Below are positions 56,118 through 64,000 of a stretch of DNA of 64,000 bases, piece after piece. A program made the position numbers and the translations under genes. The notes under the pieces were generated by a model. It searched no databases and was not told the DNA's origin. It worked only from the letters and a program-made list of their open reading frames with translations. The DNA is from Rhizobium mongolense subsp. loessense (GTDB lineage Bacteria; Pseudomonadota; Alphaproteobacteria; Rhizobiales; Rhizobiaceae). Location of the stretch: assembly GCF_900099775.1 (NCBI RefSeq), contig NZ_FMTM01000002.1, forward strand, positions 62,001 to 126,000, read 5' to 3'. How positions within the stretch are numbered: position 1 is the stretch's first letter; each line of letters begins with the position of its first letter.

Positions 56118-56201
56118 ATCTCCCCAGACGGTGATAGACGAGATTGCCGAGCGTTCAACAATCCGTCATTGATCCGCACGGATCCAACTATACGTGTTCG
56201 A

Positions 56202-57218
56202 ATGAAGCTCAAGGAATTCGCAAAACAAGTCGGCCTGTCGCCGACAACGGTAAGCCGAGCACTGAGCGGCTATCCGGAGGTAAGCGAGACGACCCGCGCA
56301 CGCGTCGTTGCGGAAGCCCTGAGGCTCGGCTACCGGCCGGACGTCAACGCCGTCCGGCTGAAAACCGGCCGCGTCGGCGCGATCGGGGTCATCATGGGAC
56401 GATTCGGTGAATTCCACTTCTCTGAATTCATGGCCGGTATGGCGGAGCGACTGGCCTCGGAGGATACTGATATCCTGGTGATCCCGATGGCCGATCGCGA
56501 TCTCAACGAGGAGATGCAGACCTATAGACGGCTTGCCGAAAGCCGGCGCGTCGATGCAATTATCGTCCACTCCCCGAAACCGAACGACCCGCGCATCGAG
56601 CTTCTGGACAGGCTCGGAATTCCTTTCTTCGTGCATGGGCGATCGGATATCGCCATTCCCCATGCATGGCTGGACATCGACAATGAAGGGGCAATCCGGC
56701 GGTCGACGGAGCATCTGCTGGACCTCGGCCACCGCAGGATCGCGATGATCAACGGCCGCAAAGGACTGACTTATTCCATCCACCGCGATATCGGCTTCCG
56801 CAAGGCCTTCGAGGGGCGGGCTCTTGAGCAGGACGCCCAGCTGATCGCCCACGACACATTCACTGACGAGCTCGGCTTCAGACATGCCCGCTTTTTTCTG
56901 GAGAGTTCCAATCCGCCGACGGCTATCGTGGCCGGTTCGATGATGACAGCGCTCGGCGTCTATCGCGCCGTCCGATCCCTCGGCCTCGCTATCGGCGAGG
57001 ACGTCTCTGTCATCGCCCATGACGATGTCTTTCCCTACCTGACGGCGGAAAACATGGCACCCTCACTTTCGGCAACCCGATCATCGATGAGAGCAGCAGG
57101 CGCAAGATGCGCCGACCTGACCTTGCAACTGCTGGGGGGACGCTCGGTTTCGGATATTCATGAATTGTGGCCTGTCGAACTCAATTTGCGGGAATCGACG
57201 CGTCCCGCAAGGGGATGA
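56202..57218 (+). CDS. thuR: LacI family transcriptional regulator ThuR
   Basis: LacI-type repressor of 338 residues. The ATG at 56202 starts MKLKEFAKQVGLSPTTVSRA, the helix-turn-helix; the frame opens at a TTG 33 bases earlier without a ribosome site. The hinge helix is YRPDVNAVRLKTGR, and the effector domain (about residues 60-335) has the periplasmic-binding-protein fold with GHRRIAMING near residue 185. It is divergent from thuEFGKAB, as in S. meliloti, where ThuR controls the operon in response to trehalose or related sugars. Confidence 0.88.
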   Translation: MKLKEFAKQVGLSPTTVSRALSGYPEVSETTRARVVAEALRLGYRPDVNAVRLKTGRVGAIGVIMGRFGEFHFSEFMAGMAERLASEDTDILVIPMADRDLNEEMQTYRRLAESRRVDAIIVHSPKPNDPRIELLDRLGIPFFVHGRSDIAIPHAWLDIDNEGAIRRSTEHLLDLGHRRIAMINGRKGLTYSIHRDIGFRKAFEGRALEQDAQLIAHDTFTDELGFRHARFFLESSNPPTAIVAGSMMTALGVYRAVRSLGLAIGEDVSVIAHDDVFPYLTAENMAPSLSATRSSMRAAGARCADLTLQLLGGRSVSDIHELWPVELNLRESTRPARG

Positions 57219-57300
57219 GTGCTCTCCTATTAGGCAGATGCACAACCCGAATGCACTACTGATAAACCGTTGAAATACATTCATATTCGACATTTTTTCA

Positions 57301-57329
57301 TTGACGTTTCCGCCGTCTGTCACATAGCA
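57301..57329 (+). promoter_or_regulatory. Possible sigma-70 promoter of the HupE-like gene
   Basis: TTGACG at 57301-57306 fits the rhizobial -35 consensus. A weak -10 match (CATAGC/ATAGCA) lies 16-17 bases downstream, about 80 bases before the start codon. Confidence 0.35.
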
Positions 57330-57409
57330 TTGCCGACACGATATTCACCGTGCTTACCCCGATGCGGCACCCGCAAACGACATTCTATGACTCAATGGGG
57401 AATTGATTA

Positions 57410-58009
57410 ATGAAATCAACATTCAAGAGCGGTCTTTTGGCACTGGTCGCAACAGCGCTTCCAGCCGCCGCCTACGCCCACCCCGTTGCCGGTGAAGCAG
57501 CAGGCTTCGCGCATGGCTTCAGCCATCCCATATCGGGTCTCGACCATGTCCTTGCGATGATCATGGTTGGCGTCTTTGCCCATCAGCTTGGCGGTCGGGC
57601 AACTTGGCTTGTCCCGGCAACCTTCGTCCTTGTTATGGCCCTTTGCGGCGCGCTCGGTGTTGCGGGCATCGATATCCCATTTGTTGAAGCGGGTATCGCG
57701 TTATCGGTCGTCGTCCTCGGCGCGGTCGTGGCGTTCAACGCCAAGGCCCCAGCAGCCATTGCGATGGCCGTGGTCGGGCTGTTTGCGATCTTCCATGGCC
57801 ATGCCCACGGCACCGAAATGCCGGAAAGTGCGGCGGGCGCTGCTTACGGGGGAGGTTTTTTGATCGCGACCGCTCTTCTGCACGCCGTCGGGCTCGGGTT
57901 TGGCTATGCGACCGGCCGCATCGGCGAACGCCGACGCTTCATCGTCACGCGCCTTGCTGGCGGCTTTGCCGCTGTGGCAGGCGCAGGCATCCTCGTCGGC
58001 ATGATATGA
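57410..58009 (+). CDS. HupE/UreJ family metal permease
   Basis: Membrane protein of 199 residues with a cleavable signal (AAAYAHP) and about six helices. The HupE/UreJ signature FAHGFSHPISGLDHVLAMI (about residues 33-51; key residues H, G, H, D, H) is intact, and a second His cluster FHGHAHGTEMP follows near residue 126. The family takes up nickel or cobalt for hydrogenase or urease. Neither enzyme is encoded nearby, so the physiological partner is unknown. A strong terminator follows. Confidence 0.88.
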   Translation: MKSTFKSGLLALVATALPAAAYAHPVAGEAAGFAHGFSHPISGLDHVLAMIMVGVFAHQLGGRATWLVPATFVLVMALCGALGVAGIDIPFVEAGIALSVVVLGAVVAFNAKAPAAIAMAVVGLFAIFHGHAHGTEMPESAAGAAYGGGFLIATALLHAVGLGFGYATGRIGERRRFIVTRLAGGFAAVAGAGILVGMI

Positions 58010-58035
58010 TCGTTCGACAAACACCAAAAATCTAA

Positions 58036-58064
58036 GAGCGGCGATCCGTCGATCGCCGCCTTTT
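58036..58064. terminator. Rho-independent terminator, probably bidirectional
   Basis: GCGGCGATC (58038-58046) pairs perfectly with GATCGCCGC (58051-58059) around CGTC. TTTT follows at 58061-58064 on the plus strand; the minus strand ends in a T-run as well (AAAAA at 58026-58030). It serves the HupE-like gene and probably also the convergent hppD. Confidence 0.8.
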
Positions 58065-58092
58065 CTCACCTTGTTCTCATACGCGGCTCTGG

Positions 58093-59205
58093 TTATTCGG
58101 CAGCCGTCGGGCGCAGCACGCCGCGCCGGATCTGATCAGCTTCGATCGATTCGAACAGAGCGCGGAAGTTTCCTTCGCCGAAGCCTTCGTCGCCCTTTCG
58201 TTGAATGAACTCAAAGAAAATCGGTCCGATGACGGTTCGCGAGAAAATCTGCAGCAGGATGCGGGTCGTGCCGCCATCCAAGACTCCCTCGCCGTCGATC
58301 AAAATGCCATGCTCTTTCATCCGCTCGATCGGTTCCTCATGGCCGTGTACACGCTCATGGGAGAGTTCGTAATAGGTATCGGGCGGCCCGGGCATGAATT
58401 TCAGGCCGTTTTCGGCGAGTTTGTCCGTCGCGTCGTAGATTGCCTCCGTACCAACGGCGATATGCTGAATGCCCTCGCCCTTGTACTTGCGCAGATATTC
58501 CTCGATCTGGCTGGTGTCGTCCTTGGACTCGTTCAGCGGGATGCGGATCTTGCCACAAGGAGACGTAATTGCCCGGCTCATCAACCCGGTAATGCGGCCG
58601 TCGATATTGAAAAAATGGATCTGCCGGAAACCGAAGAGCTCGCGATAGAACTCCCACCACTTATCCATATTGCCGCGATAGACATTGTGGGTCAGATGAT
58701 CGAGGTAGTAAAAGCCAACGCCTTTCGGCTTCGGGTCGCGTTCACCCAGCCATTCGAACTCTGCATCATAGGGCGAGCCCTTCTCGCCGTAAGTTTCCAC
58801 AAAATAAAGCAGCGAACCGCCGATGCCGACGATGGCCGGGATATCGACGGTCTTGTCCTTGCCTTCATACGGCCTCGCCCCCTTTGAAACCGCGTGGTCG
58901 AAGGCATGTTCGGCGTCGGTGACACGCCAGGCCATGGAGGGCGCGCAAGGGCCGTGTTCGGCGACGAAGCGCATGGCATGGCTGCCGGGCTCGGCATTGA
59001 GGAGATAGTTGATATCGCCCTGGCGCCAGACGGTAACGTCCTTCGTGCGGTGCTTGGCAACGCAACTGTAGCCCATGCAGATAAAAAGCTCGCGCAGTTT
59101 TTCCGGCTCCGGATGGGCGAATTCAACAAACTCAAAACCGTCAGTGCCGGCCGGATTGTCGGAAGTGATGCCTGTCGGCGGCGCGTCGTGCGGATAAGGG
59201 CCCAT
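58093..59205 (-). CDS. hppD: 4-hydroxyphenylpyruvate dioxygenase
   Basis: Non-heme Fe(II) dioxygenase of 370 residues that converts 4-hydroxyphenylpyruvate to homogentisate in tyrosine breakdown. The ATG at 59205 follows GGAGGAGAG. The C-terminal vicinal-oxygen-chelate domain shows the iron ligands: His in DHLTHNVYRG (about residue 178), His in GIQHIAVGT (about 255) and Glu in PIFFEFIQRKG (about 337). The length is typical. The homogentisate-degrading genes are not adjacent. A divergent Lrp-type regulator lies 128 bases upstream. Confidence 0.93.
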   Translation of the reverse strand: MGPYPHDAPPTGITSDNPAGTDGFEFVEFAHPEPEKLRELFICMGYSCVAKHRTKDVTVWRQGDINYLLNAEPGSHAMRFVAEHGPCAPSMAWRVTDAEHAFDHAVSKGARPYEGKDKTVDIPAIVGIGGSLLYFVETYGEKGSPYDAEFEWLGERDPKPKGVGFYYLDHLTHNVYRGNMDKWWEFYRELFGFRQIHFFNIDGRITGLMSRAITSPCGKIRIPLNESKDDTSQIEEYLRKYKGEGIQHIAVGTEAIYDATDKLAENGLKFMPGPPDTYYELSHERVHGHEEPIERMKEHGILIDGEGVLDGGTTRILLQIFSRTVIGPIFFEFIQRKGDEGFGEGNFRALFESIEADQIRRGVLRPTAAE

Positions 59206-59333
59206 CGTTCTCTCCTCCAAACAGGATCCTGGATGACATTATGACGGGATTTTTACGCATTGTGCTTGCATTCATGCGCAATTCCGGCGATTCAATACAT
59301 GTTTCATGCAAGAAAGCGGGGTATCGTGCACAA

Positions 59334-59819
59334 ATGGAACAGATCGACAGATACGACCTAAAAATCCTTGCCCAATTGCAAGGCGACGGCCGCCTGACCA
59401 ACAACGAGCTCTCGGAATTAATCGCGCTCTCGCCATCGCAATGTTCGCGCCGGAGGACACGGCTCGAGGCCGAGGGCTTTATCCACGGCTATCGCGCCGT
59501 GCTCGATCGCGGCAGGCTGGGGCTCGACCTCATGGTCGTCATCGCCGTAACCCTTGCGACCCACAACCGCGACAACGCCAAGCGTTTCGCAGCACTGATT
59601 GCGGACCTGCCGGAGGTGCTGGAATGTTACGCCCTGACCGGCGAAATGGACTACCACCTCAAGGTCGTGACGCCTGACCTTGCCGGACTTTCGCGCTTCG
59701 TCAATGACGTGCTCCTGCCACACGACAGCGTTCAGCATGTCAAGACGTCGATCGTACTCGCGACACTCAAGGACTTTCAGGGATTGCCTGTGCAGCAGCG
59801 CAGTCGGCCGTATGCCTGA
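59334..59819 (+). CDS. Lrp/AsnC family transcriptional regulator
   Basis: Leucine-responsive-type regulator of 161 residues. The ATG at 59334 starts MEQIDRYDLKILAQLQGDGR, followed by a helix-turn-helix (LIALSPSQCSRRRTRLEAEG, about residues 31-50). The RAM effector domain covers residues 65-150 (ECYALTGEMDYHLKVV). The frame is open further upstream but shows no family similarity. Its divergent placement makes hppD its likely target, with an aromatic amino acid or keto acid as effector. Confidence 0.85.
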   Translation: MEQIDRYDLKILAQLQGDGRLTNNELSELIALSPSQCSRRRTRLEAEGFIHGYRAVLDRGRLGLDLMVVIAVTLATHNRDNAKRFAALIADLPEVLECYALTGEMDYHLKVVTPDLAGLSRFVNDVLLPHDSVQHVKTSIVLATLKDFQGLPVQQRSRPYA

Positions 59820-60138
59820 TTTATAGGTTTCGTACTATTTTGATCTGATTGAAATTGCGCCGACAAATTTGTTTGCGTTGGATTCTCCGACAATTTTGGC
59901 CAGAATCCGTTCCCTTGCCCAAAGCGGGACCTAAAGCTTCGCCCCTCAACAACCCTGGCAGGCTCACAAATCCGTTAAACGCGGTTCTAGCCATCGGGGA
60001 AGGCAGAATTGATTTCCGCTTTGCAAGTGGCGCGTCGCCGCTGTACCCTATCAAGCTGATAACTGCGCAAGTGCTCAGTGTATAGCCGGGCAAAAGTCCG
60101 GTCGCGCGTTTCAACCGATGAATAAGTAGCCGCGGATC
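59820..60138. other. Intergenic region before nuoH, no gene recognised
   Basis: About 320 bases after the Lrp-type regulator. No open frame with a ribosome site or family similarity is seen. It marks the border between the tyrosine genes and the nuo fragment and presumably holds the nuoH promoter. Confidence 0.4.
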
Positions 60139-61125
60139 ATGGAACTTATCGTCGCCCTTGGTCTGATCGTCTTCAAGGTCGCGTTTATGATCGCGATCCT
60201 GCTGCTGCTGCCTTTGCCCCTGACCTGGCTGGAACGCAAGATCGCTGGACATATCCAGCAGCGGATGGGGCCAATGCGCGTCGGGTGGCACGGGCTGCTG
60301 CAGCCGGTGGCGGACGGAATCAAGCTCTTGACCAAAGAAGACCACATCCCGGACGAGGCCGACCGCTTTCTGTTCAAACTGGCGCCAATCCTGGCGCTCG
60401 CCCCACCATTCGTGGTGTTCGTCGCGATTCCGTTCGGCGAAACCGTCTCGGTGCTGGGCGCCGAGATCACGCTTTACGTCTCCAACATGAATGTGGCGCT
60501 CCTTTTCGTCTTCGCGGTGATCGGCATTGAGGTCTATGGTGTCATCTTCGGGGGATGGGCCGCGAACAGCAAATACGCTGTTCTGGGCAGCCTCAGGACT
60601 TGCGCGCAGATGATCAGCTATGAGATCCCGATGGGGTTTGCGGTCATCGGCGTGGTCATGCTGGCACAATCCATGAGCCTGCTCGAAATCGTACGGGCGC
60701 AGGCCGATGTCTGGAATATCATCTACCAACCGATCGGCTTCCTGGTGTTCTTCGTTGCCGGACTGGCCGAGGCACAGCGCATTCCCTTCGACCTTTCGGA
60801 AGCGGAAGGTGATCTGGGGGCTGGCTTCCATACCGAATACAGCGGTATCCGCTTTGCGTTTTTCATGATCAGCGAGTATGCCATCGTGTTACTGGTGTCG
60901 GTGCTGGTGGTGATCCTGTTCTTCGGCGGCTGGAACGGCGTACTGATCCCCTTGCCACCGCTCCTTTGGTTTTTGCTCAAGGTCTCGTTCTTCGTCTATT
61001 TGTTTATCTGGTTCCGTTTCACTTTCCCCCGCTACCGCTACGACCAACTGATGGCGATCGGATGGAAGGTCTTGCTTCCTTTGTCGATGGCGAACATAAT
61101 CATAACCGGAATTGCTTTCTTTTAG
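60139..61125 (+). CDS. nuoH: NADH-quinone oxidoreductase subunit H
   Basis: Membrane subunit H of complex I, 328 residues and eight helices, at the quinone-binding junction. Family segments are TWLERKIAGHIQQRMGP (about residues 30-46), EIPMGFAVIGVVML and the acidic loop AEAQRIPFDLSEAEGDLGAG (about residues 211-230; conserved E, R, D, E and E). It is outside a complete nuo operon; nuoI follows after 27 bases. It is probably part of a second complex I set, as in the nuo2 cluster of S. meliloti pSymA. Confidence 0.92.
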   Translation: MELIVALGLIVFKVAFMIAILLLLPLPLTWLERKIAGHIQQRMGPMRVGWHGLLQPVADGIKLLTKEDHIPDEADRFLFKLAPILALAPPFVVFVAIPFGETVSVLGAEITLYVSNMNVALLFVFAVIGIEVYGVIFGGWAANSKYAVLGSLRTCAQMISYEIPMGFAVIGVVMLAQSMSLLEIVRAQADVWNIIYQPIGFLVFFVAGLAEAQRIPFDLSEAEGDLGAGFHTEYSGIRFAFFMISEYAIVLLVSVLVVILFFGGWNGVLIPLPPLLWFLLKVSFFVYLFIWFRFTFPRYRYDQLMAIGWKVLLPLSMANIIITGIAFF

Positions 61126-61152
61126 GGGCCGCAGCGGCTCCGTAGCGGGGCG

Positions 61153-61722
61153 ATGATGTCGCGCGCGCAGGACAGAATTGGAACATGGATCGGCTGGGCG
61201 TTCTTCGCCGACCTGGCGAGTGCCTTGGCTCTGACCTTCGGCTACATGTTCACCAGATCCGTCACCATGCAGTATCCGGACAAGGAAAAATGGTTGCCCT
61301 ACCCGCGCTACCGCGGGCATCACTTCTTGAAGCGCGATGACGAGGGCGAGATCAAATGCGTGGCCTGCGAACTCTGCGCCCGGATTTGTCCCTGCGACTG
61401 CATCGAAGTCATCCCTTACGAGGACGAGAAGGGCAGCCGTCACCCGGCAAAATTCGAGATCGACACGGCCCGGTGCCTATTCTGCGGACTATGCGAGGAC
61501 GCCTGTCCAGCGGACGCAATCGCGCTTGGCCAACAATACGAATTCTCGAGCTTTTCCTCGCGCGATCTGGTGATCGGGCGCGACGATCTGCTCGCCAAGC
61601 CGGGCAAGGCGGCAACCGGTGGCGGCGTAATTGCCGCGCGCCTGAATACGGAAAACGACGTGCTCGTCGAAACCAAAGAGACGCAGGGCTACAACTGGTG
61701 GCGGAATATACGGCGAACGTAA
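61153..61722 (+). CDS. nuoI: NADH-quinone oxidoreductase subunit I
   Basis: Peripheral 8Fe ferredoxin subunit of complex I, 189 residues. Two [4Fe-4S] motifs are intact: CVACELCARICPCDC (about residues 69-83) and CLFCGLCEDACP (about residues 109-120). The amphipathic N-terminal helix and RYRGHHFL precede them. The C-terminal 45 residues end in NWWRNIRR. ATG 61153 or the next codon (61156) may be used. It is followed by a CBS-domain gene instead of nuoJ. Confidence 0.93.
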   Translation: MMSRAQDRIGTWIGWAFFADLASALALTFGYMFTRSVTMQYPDKEKWLPYPRYRGHHFLKRDDEGEIKCVACELCARICPCDCIEVIPYEDEKGSRHPAKFEIDTARCLFCGLCEDACPADAIALGQQYEFSSFSSRDLVIGRDDLLAKPGKAATGGGVIAARLNTENDVLVETKETQGYNWWRNIRRT

Positions 61723-61766
61723 AGACGCGCCAGCTGTCAAACAATGCGCTCGGACAGGAGGCTCAG

Positions 61767-62207
61767 ATGTTTGTCGGCGAAATCATGAAGAACAAGGGTG
61801 TCGGTGTCGTCGCGGTCAATCGCGATCAGACGATGGTGGAAGTCCTGAGACTGTTTCGCGAGAACAACATAGGCTTCGTCGTCGTCAGCCAATCAGACGG
61901 CGAATACCTTGGTACCGTGTCGGAGCGCGATTGCTGCAATGCGGTAGCCGAATACGGGGCCGCGGCGGCGATGATGCGAGCCGCCGACATCATGAACCGC
62001 AATGTAGCGACCTGTTCGACCCGGGACTTGCTGCCGGTCGCGATGGGAATCATGACCCGGCGGCGTACGCGTCATGTCCTGGTCATGGATGGGGACGACG
62101 TCGTCGGCGTCGTCAGCATCGGCGATGTGGTCAAACATAGGCTCGACGAAGCACAGCGCACGGAACAGGATCTGCAGGATTACATCTGCGGGAACAGGTA
62201 TCACTGA
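61767..62207 (+). CDS. CBS-domain pair protein
   Basis: A 146-residue protein made of two CBS repeats and nothing else. The start at 61767 has AGGAGG four bases upstream; the longer open frame is a shadow of nuoI. Repeat 1 is about residues 7-60 (NNIGFVVVSQSDGEYLGTVSERD) and repeat 2 about 75-130 (RRRTRHVLVMDGDDVVGVVSIGDVV). Such pairs bind AMP, ATP or SAM and regulate partners. It lies between nuoI and nuoG, so sensing of adenylate charge for the alternative complex I is a reasonable inference. Its end overlaps nuoG by seven bases. Confidence 0.85.
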   Translation: MFVGEIMKNKGVGVVAVNRDQTMVEVLRLFRENNIGFVVVSQSDGEYLGTVSERDCCNAVAEYGAAAAMMRAADIMNRNVATCSTRDLLPVAMGIMTRRRTRHVLVMDGDDVVGVVSIGDVVKHRLDEAQRTEQDLQDYICGNRYH

Positions 62208-64000
62208 TCAAGGCGTGATGCAGCGTCAGGCACGCCACCGTCCGTGCCTTGGTGTCGATCCTTGGGATTTGACGGAGAATCCGTGAGACGGGCGGACGCC
62301 GTGGCCCGGTGAACTTCCACCGGACATGGATATACACCCCGACGCATCAGCCTGTTGAGGCGTAGGGCCCTGTAGTTTTCGGGGAGAAATACGAGGCCCT
62401 TGGGAAAGCGCCTGTTGACCTTGAGCTTCGCCGTCAATTCTCCCAGAGCGGATCGCACGACCACCGGCTCGCGATCCGAAAAGCCAAGTTGGGCGGCATC
62501 CTGCGCGCTCATCTCGACATATGGGTCGTCAGCGACTGTATTCAGGATCTCCGAGCGTTCGGAAAGATATCCGTTGTGGAACAGGCAGTTGCCGGTAATC
62601 AGCATCAGTCCGCCGGCTGCTTTCGCAGACGGCGGCGGCGCGAAGAACTCGCCAGCCGGTGGCAGCGGGACCGCCTTGGTGAATGCGCCGTCAGCGCCAA
62701 GCCCATCCTGCGTCAACCCGTGATAGGCCGGAACCCGCCGGGCAATCTCGTGGAAAATTTCGTCTTCTGTCGATGGCTGCAGCGTCTGGCTGCGCAGCGC
62801 TGCGACGAAGTCGAAGATTGCCAGATTGCCTCGCGCCTCGAAGGCGGGTTCGCGGAATTTGCGGATCTTCTGGGTCCGACCCTCGTTGTTGGTGAACGTC
62901 CCGGATTCCTCGCCGTAACCTGCTGCGGGCAGAACAACCTCGGCCAGGCCCGCCGTATCTGTTAGGAAGGTATCCTGGACGATCAAAAGATCGGCAGCGC
63001 CCAGCGCCCGCGTCACGAAATCCCTGTCGGGGTAGGCGATCAGGGGGTCTGCTCCGGCGAGGTAGAGCGCGCCCATCCGGCCACCGACGCAAAGCTCCAG
63101 CATGGCGTCGAGACCGGCGCCGGGTTCAGACGGGGTTTCGGCACCCCAGGTCCGCGCAGGGGTTGCACGGGCCGCATCATCGGTGAAGGCCCACAACCCC
63201 GGCAAAACTCCCATGTCCCAGGCGCCCAGCTGGTTGGCGCGGTCAAAGAGGAACTGCATCGCCAGGTGCTTGCCGAGCAGGCGGAGAACCTGCAGCAGGT
63301 TGCTGAGTTGCTGCAGCGTCGCGCGCGCTTCGGGTGATCTCAGGAGCTCGACGCTGACAAGCACAGTGACACTTCGGCTTTCCTTGAGCGCACTGGCCAG
63401 ACGATCCGGCCCGTCGCTGCCGGAATTCACCGGCGGCCCGCCGATCGTCGCTTCGATGTCTGCAAAAGCCTCGCCCGGCAAGAAGTGACCAGCCGCTGCC
63501 ACGAGCCCGGCTACCACCGCCGCAAGGCTCGCCGTTTCGCCGCCCGGCGGCACGCGAACCACAACGCGGGCATCGGCCTCCAGACGGGAGGGCCGCGCCG
63601 AAAGCATGTGCAATGCGGTTTGCCGCCGCCGCGCGCCGTCCCGCAGCAGGTATTCGGTGACCGGGTTCTCCTCGCTCACGTTGCCGCCGACGACGAGCAC
63701 GCAGTCGTTGGCAATTATCTCTTCCAGTGGTGCGCGCCTGTAGAAGGCTGCCAATAATGGCCCGAGCGTATCGAAGGGCGCGGACCACCGCGACGAGCAA
63801 TCAATGTTGTTGGTCCGGAATACCGTCCGCATCAGCTTCTGGAACTGATAGAGCACCTCGTTGGGCAGGCGCGGCGAGGCCAGCCCCCCTGCAGCCTTGT
63901 CTTCGACGGCCGACAGCCGCCGGCGCAGATAGTCCGCCGCTTCGTCCCAGGAAACCGGAACCAGAGCGCCATTGCGACGGATCATCGGCCGCTCGATCCG
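62201..64000 (-). CDS. nuoG: NADH-quinone oxidoreductase subunit G, partial (5' end beyond window)
   Basis: The C-terminal 599 codons of a molybdopterin-oxidoreductase-fold complex I subunit. The frame is open through the last base (64000), so the N-terminal Fe-S part is outside the window. Visible segments are PVSWDEAADYL, the NuoG-type TNNIDCSSRW, GGNVSEENPVTEYLLR, the conserved AGYGEESGTFTNNEGRTQ loop and a C-terminal aspartate-decarboxylase-like barrel (about the last 130 residues). It is encoded opposite to nuoH and nuoI. A formate-dehydrogenase-like protein is the alternative reading, less likely given the neighbours. Confidence 0.85.
   Translation of the reverse strand, partial: RIERPMIRRNGALVPVSWDEAADYLRRRLSAVEDKAAGGLASPRLPNEVLYQFQKLMRTVFRTNNIDCSSRWSAPFDTLGPLLAAFYRRAPLEEIIANDCVLVVGGNVSEENPVTEYLLRDGARRRQTALHMLSARPSRLEADARVVVRVPPGGETASLAAVVAGLVAAAGHFLPGEAFADIEATIGGPPVNSGSDGPDRLASALKESRSVTVLVSVELLRSPEARATLQQLSNLLQVLRLLGKHLAMQFLFDRANQLGAWDMGVLPGLWAFTDDAARATPARTWGAETPSEPGAGLDAMLELCVGGRMGALYLAGADPLIAYPDRDFVTRALGAADLLIVQDTFLTDTAGLAEVVLPAAGYGEESGTFTNNEGRTQKIRKFREPAFEARGNLAIFDFVAALRSQTLQPSTEDEIFHEIARRVPAYHGLTQDGLGADGAFTKAVPLPPAGEFFAPPPSAKAAGGLMLITGNCLFHNGYLSERSEILNTVADDPYVEMSAQDAAQLGFSDREPVVVRSALGELTAKLKVNRRFPKGLVFLPENYRALRLNRLMRRGVYPCPVEVHRATASARLTDSPSNPKDRHQGTDGGVPDAASRLDQ

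Larger units (their letters stand above)
55898..56201. promoter_or_regulatory. thuE-thuR divergent control region
   Basis: About 300 bases, clearly more AT-rich than the flanking genes, between the divergent thuE and thuR starts. It contains two LacI-type operators (55925-55940 and 56102-56117) and a weaker look-alike near 55951-55969 (TTGCAAAAGTTTTTTCAA). The centre-to-centre distance of the two good sites is 177 bases, which would allow loop formation. Confidence 0.65.

Noticed and set aside
57219..57409. Cobalamin or nickel riboswitch upstream of the HupE-like gene
   Set aside because: The conserved cobalamin-box sequence and the expected paired elements were not found.
1..64000. tRNA, rRNA, CRISPR array, integrase or insertion sequence
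   Set aside because: None was recognised by eye on either strand; a covariance-model tRNA search was not possible.

Overview
The window reads as a high-GC alphaproteobacterial replicon of the Rhizobium/Sinorhizobium type. This rests on gene content: a complete thu (trehalose/maltose/sucrose) locus, liv- and peptide-type ABC transporters, class III nucleotidyl cyclases, a cyoABCD-SURF1 quinol oxidase and part of a second NADH dehydrogenase (nuo) set. No rRNA, tRNA, CRISPR, integrase or insertion sequence was recognised. Whether it is chromosome, chromid or megaplasmid cannot be decided from the sequence.

Layout. 0-8 kb: an acyltransferase, an isolated pcaB (protocatechuate branch of beta-ketoadipate catabolism), a five-gene branched-chain/aromatic-type ABC importer (livKHMGF-like), a GNAT acetyltransferase and the stub of a short-chain dehydrogenase. 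8-19 kb: a signalling and surface-sugar block with an MBL-fold hydrolase, a polysaccharide deacetylase, a GT4 glycosyltransferase, a membrane [2Fe-2S] adenylate cyclase, an FkbM methyltransferase, a second methyltransferase, a cyclase-like DUF3095 protein, a UDP-HexNAc dehydrogenase and a second cyclase. 19-32 kb: a peptide-type ABC importer, three glycosyltransferases in a row, a 904-residue ABC-exporter-like protein whose ATPase motifs are all degenerate, and a stand-alone cyclic-nucleotide-binding protein. 32-42 kb: an MFS transporter, the cyoABCD quinol oxidase with SURF1, a PAS hybrid histidine kinase and a flavoprotein. 42-48.5 kb: a secreted alpha/beta hydrolase, a second acyltransferase and a two-gene asymmetric ABC exporter. 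48.5-57.2 kb: the leftward thuEFGKAB operon with an extra thuB-like gene and the divergent LacI regulator thuR. 57-60 kb: HupE-like metal permease, hppD and a divergent Lrp-type regulator. 60-64 kb: nuoH, nuoI, a CBS-domain gene and, on the opposite strand, a nuoG that runs off the window.

How the parts may work together. The thu genes import and 3-oxidise disaccharides. PcaB, the neighbouring liv-type importer and HppD point to use of plant aromatic compounds. The cyo oxidase and the second complex I genes extend the respiratory chain. The least conventional part is the 8-32 kb block, where two nucleotidyl cyclases, a cyclase-like protein and a cyclic-nucleotide-binding protein are interleaved with cell-surface carbohydrate genes. 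The catalytically degenerate ABC protein with an expanded nucleotide-binding domain, lying between three glycosyltransferases and the cNMP sensor, is the best candidate here for an undescribed system.
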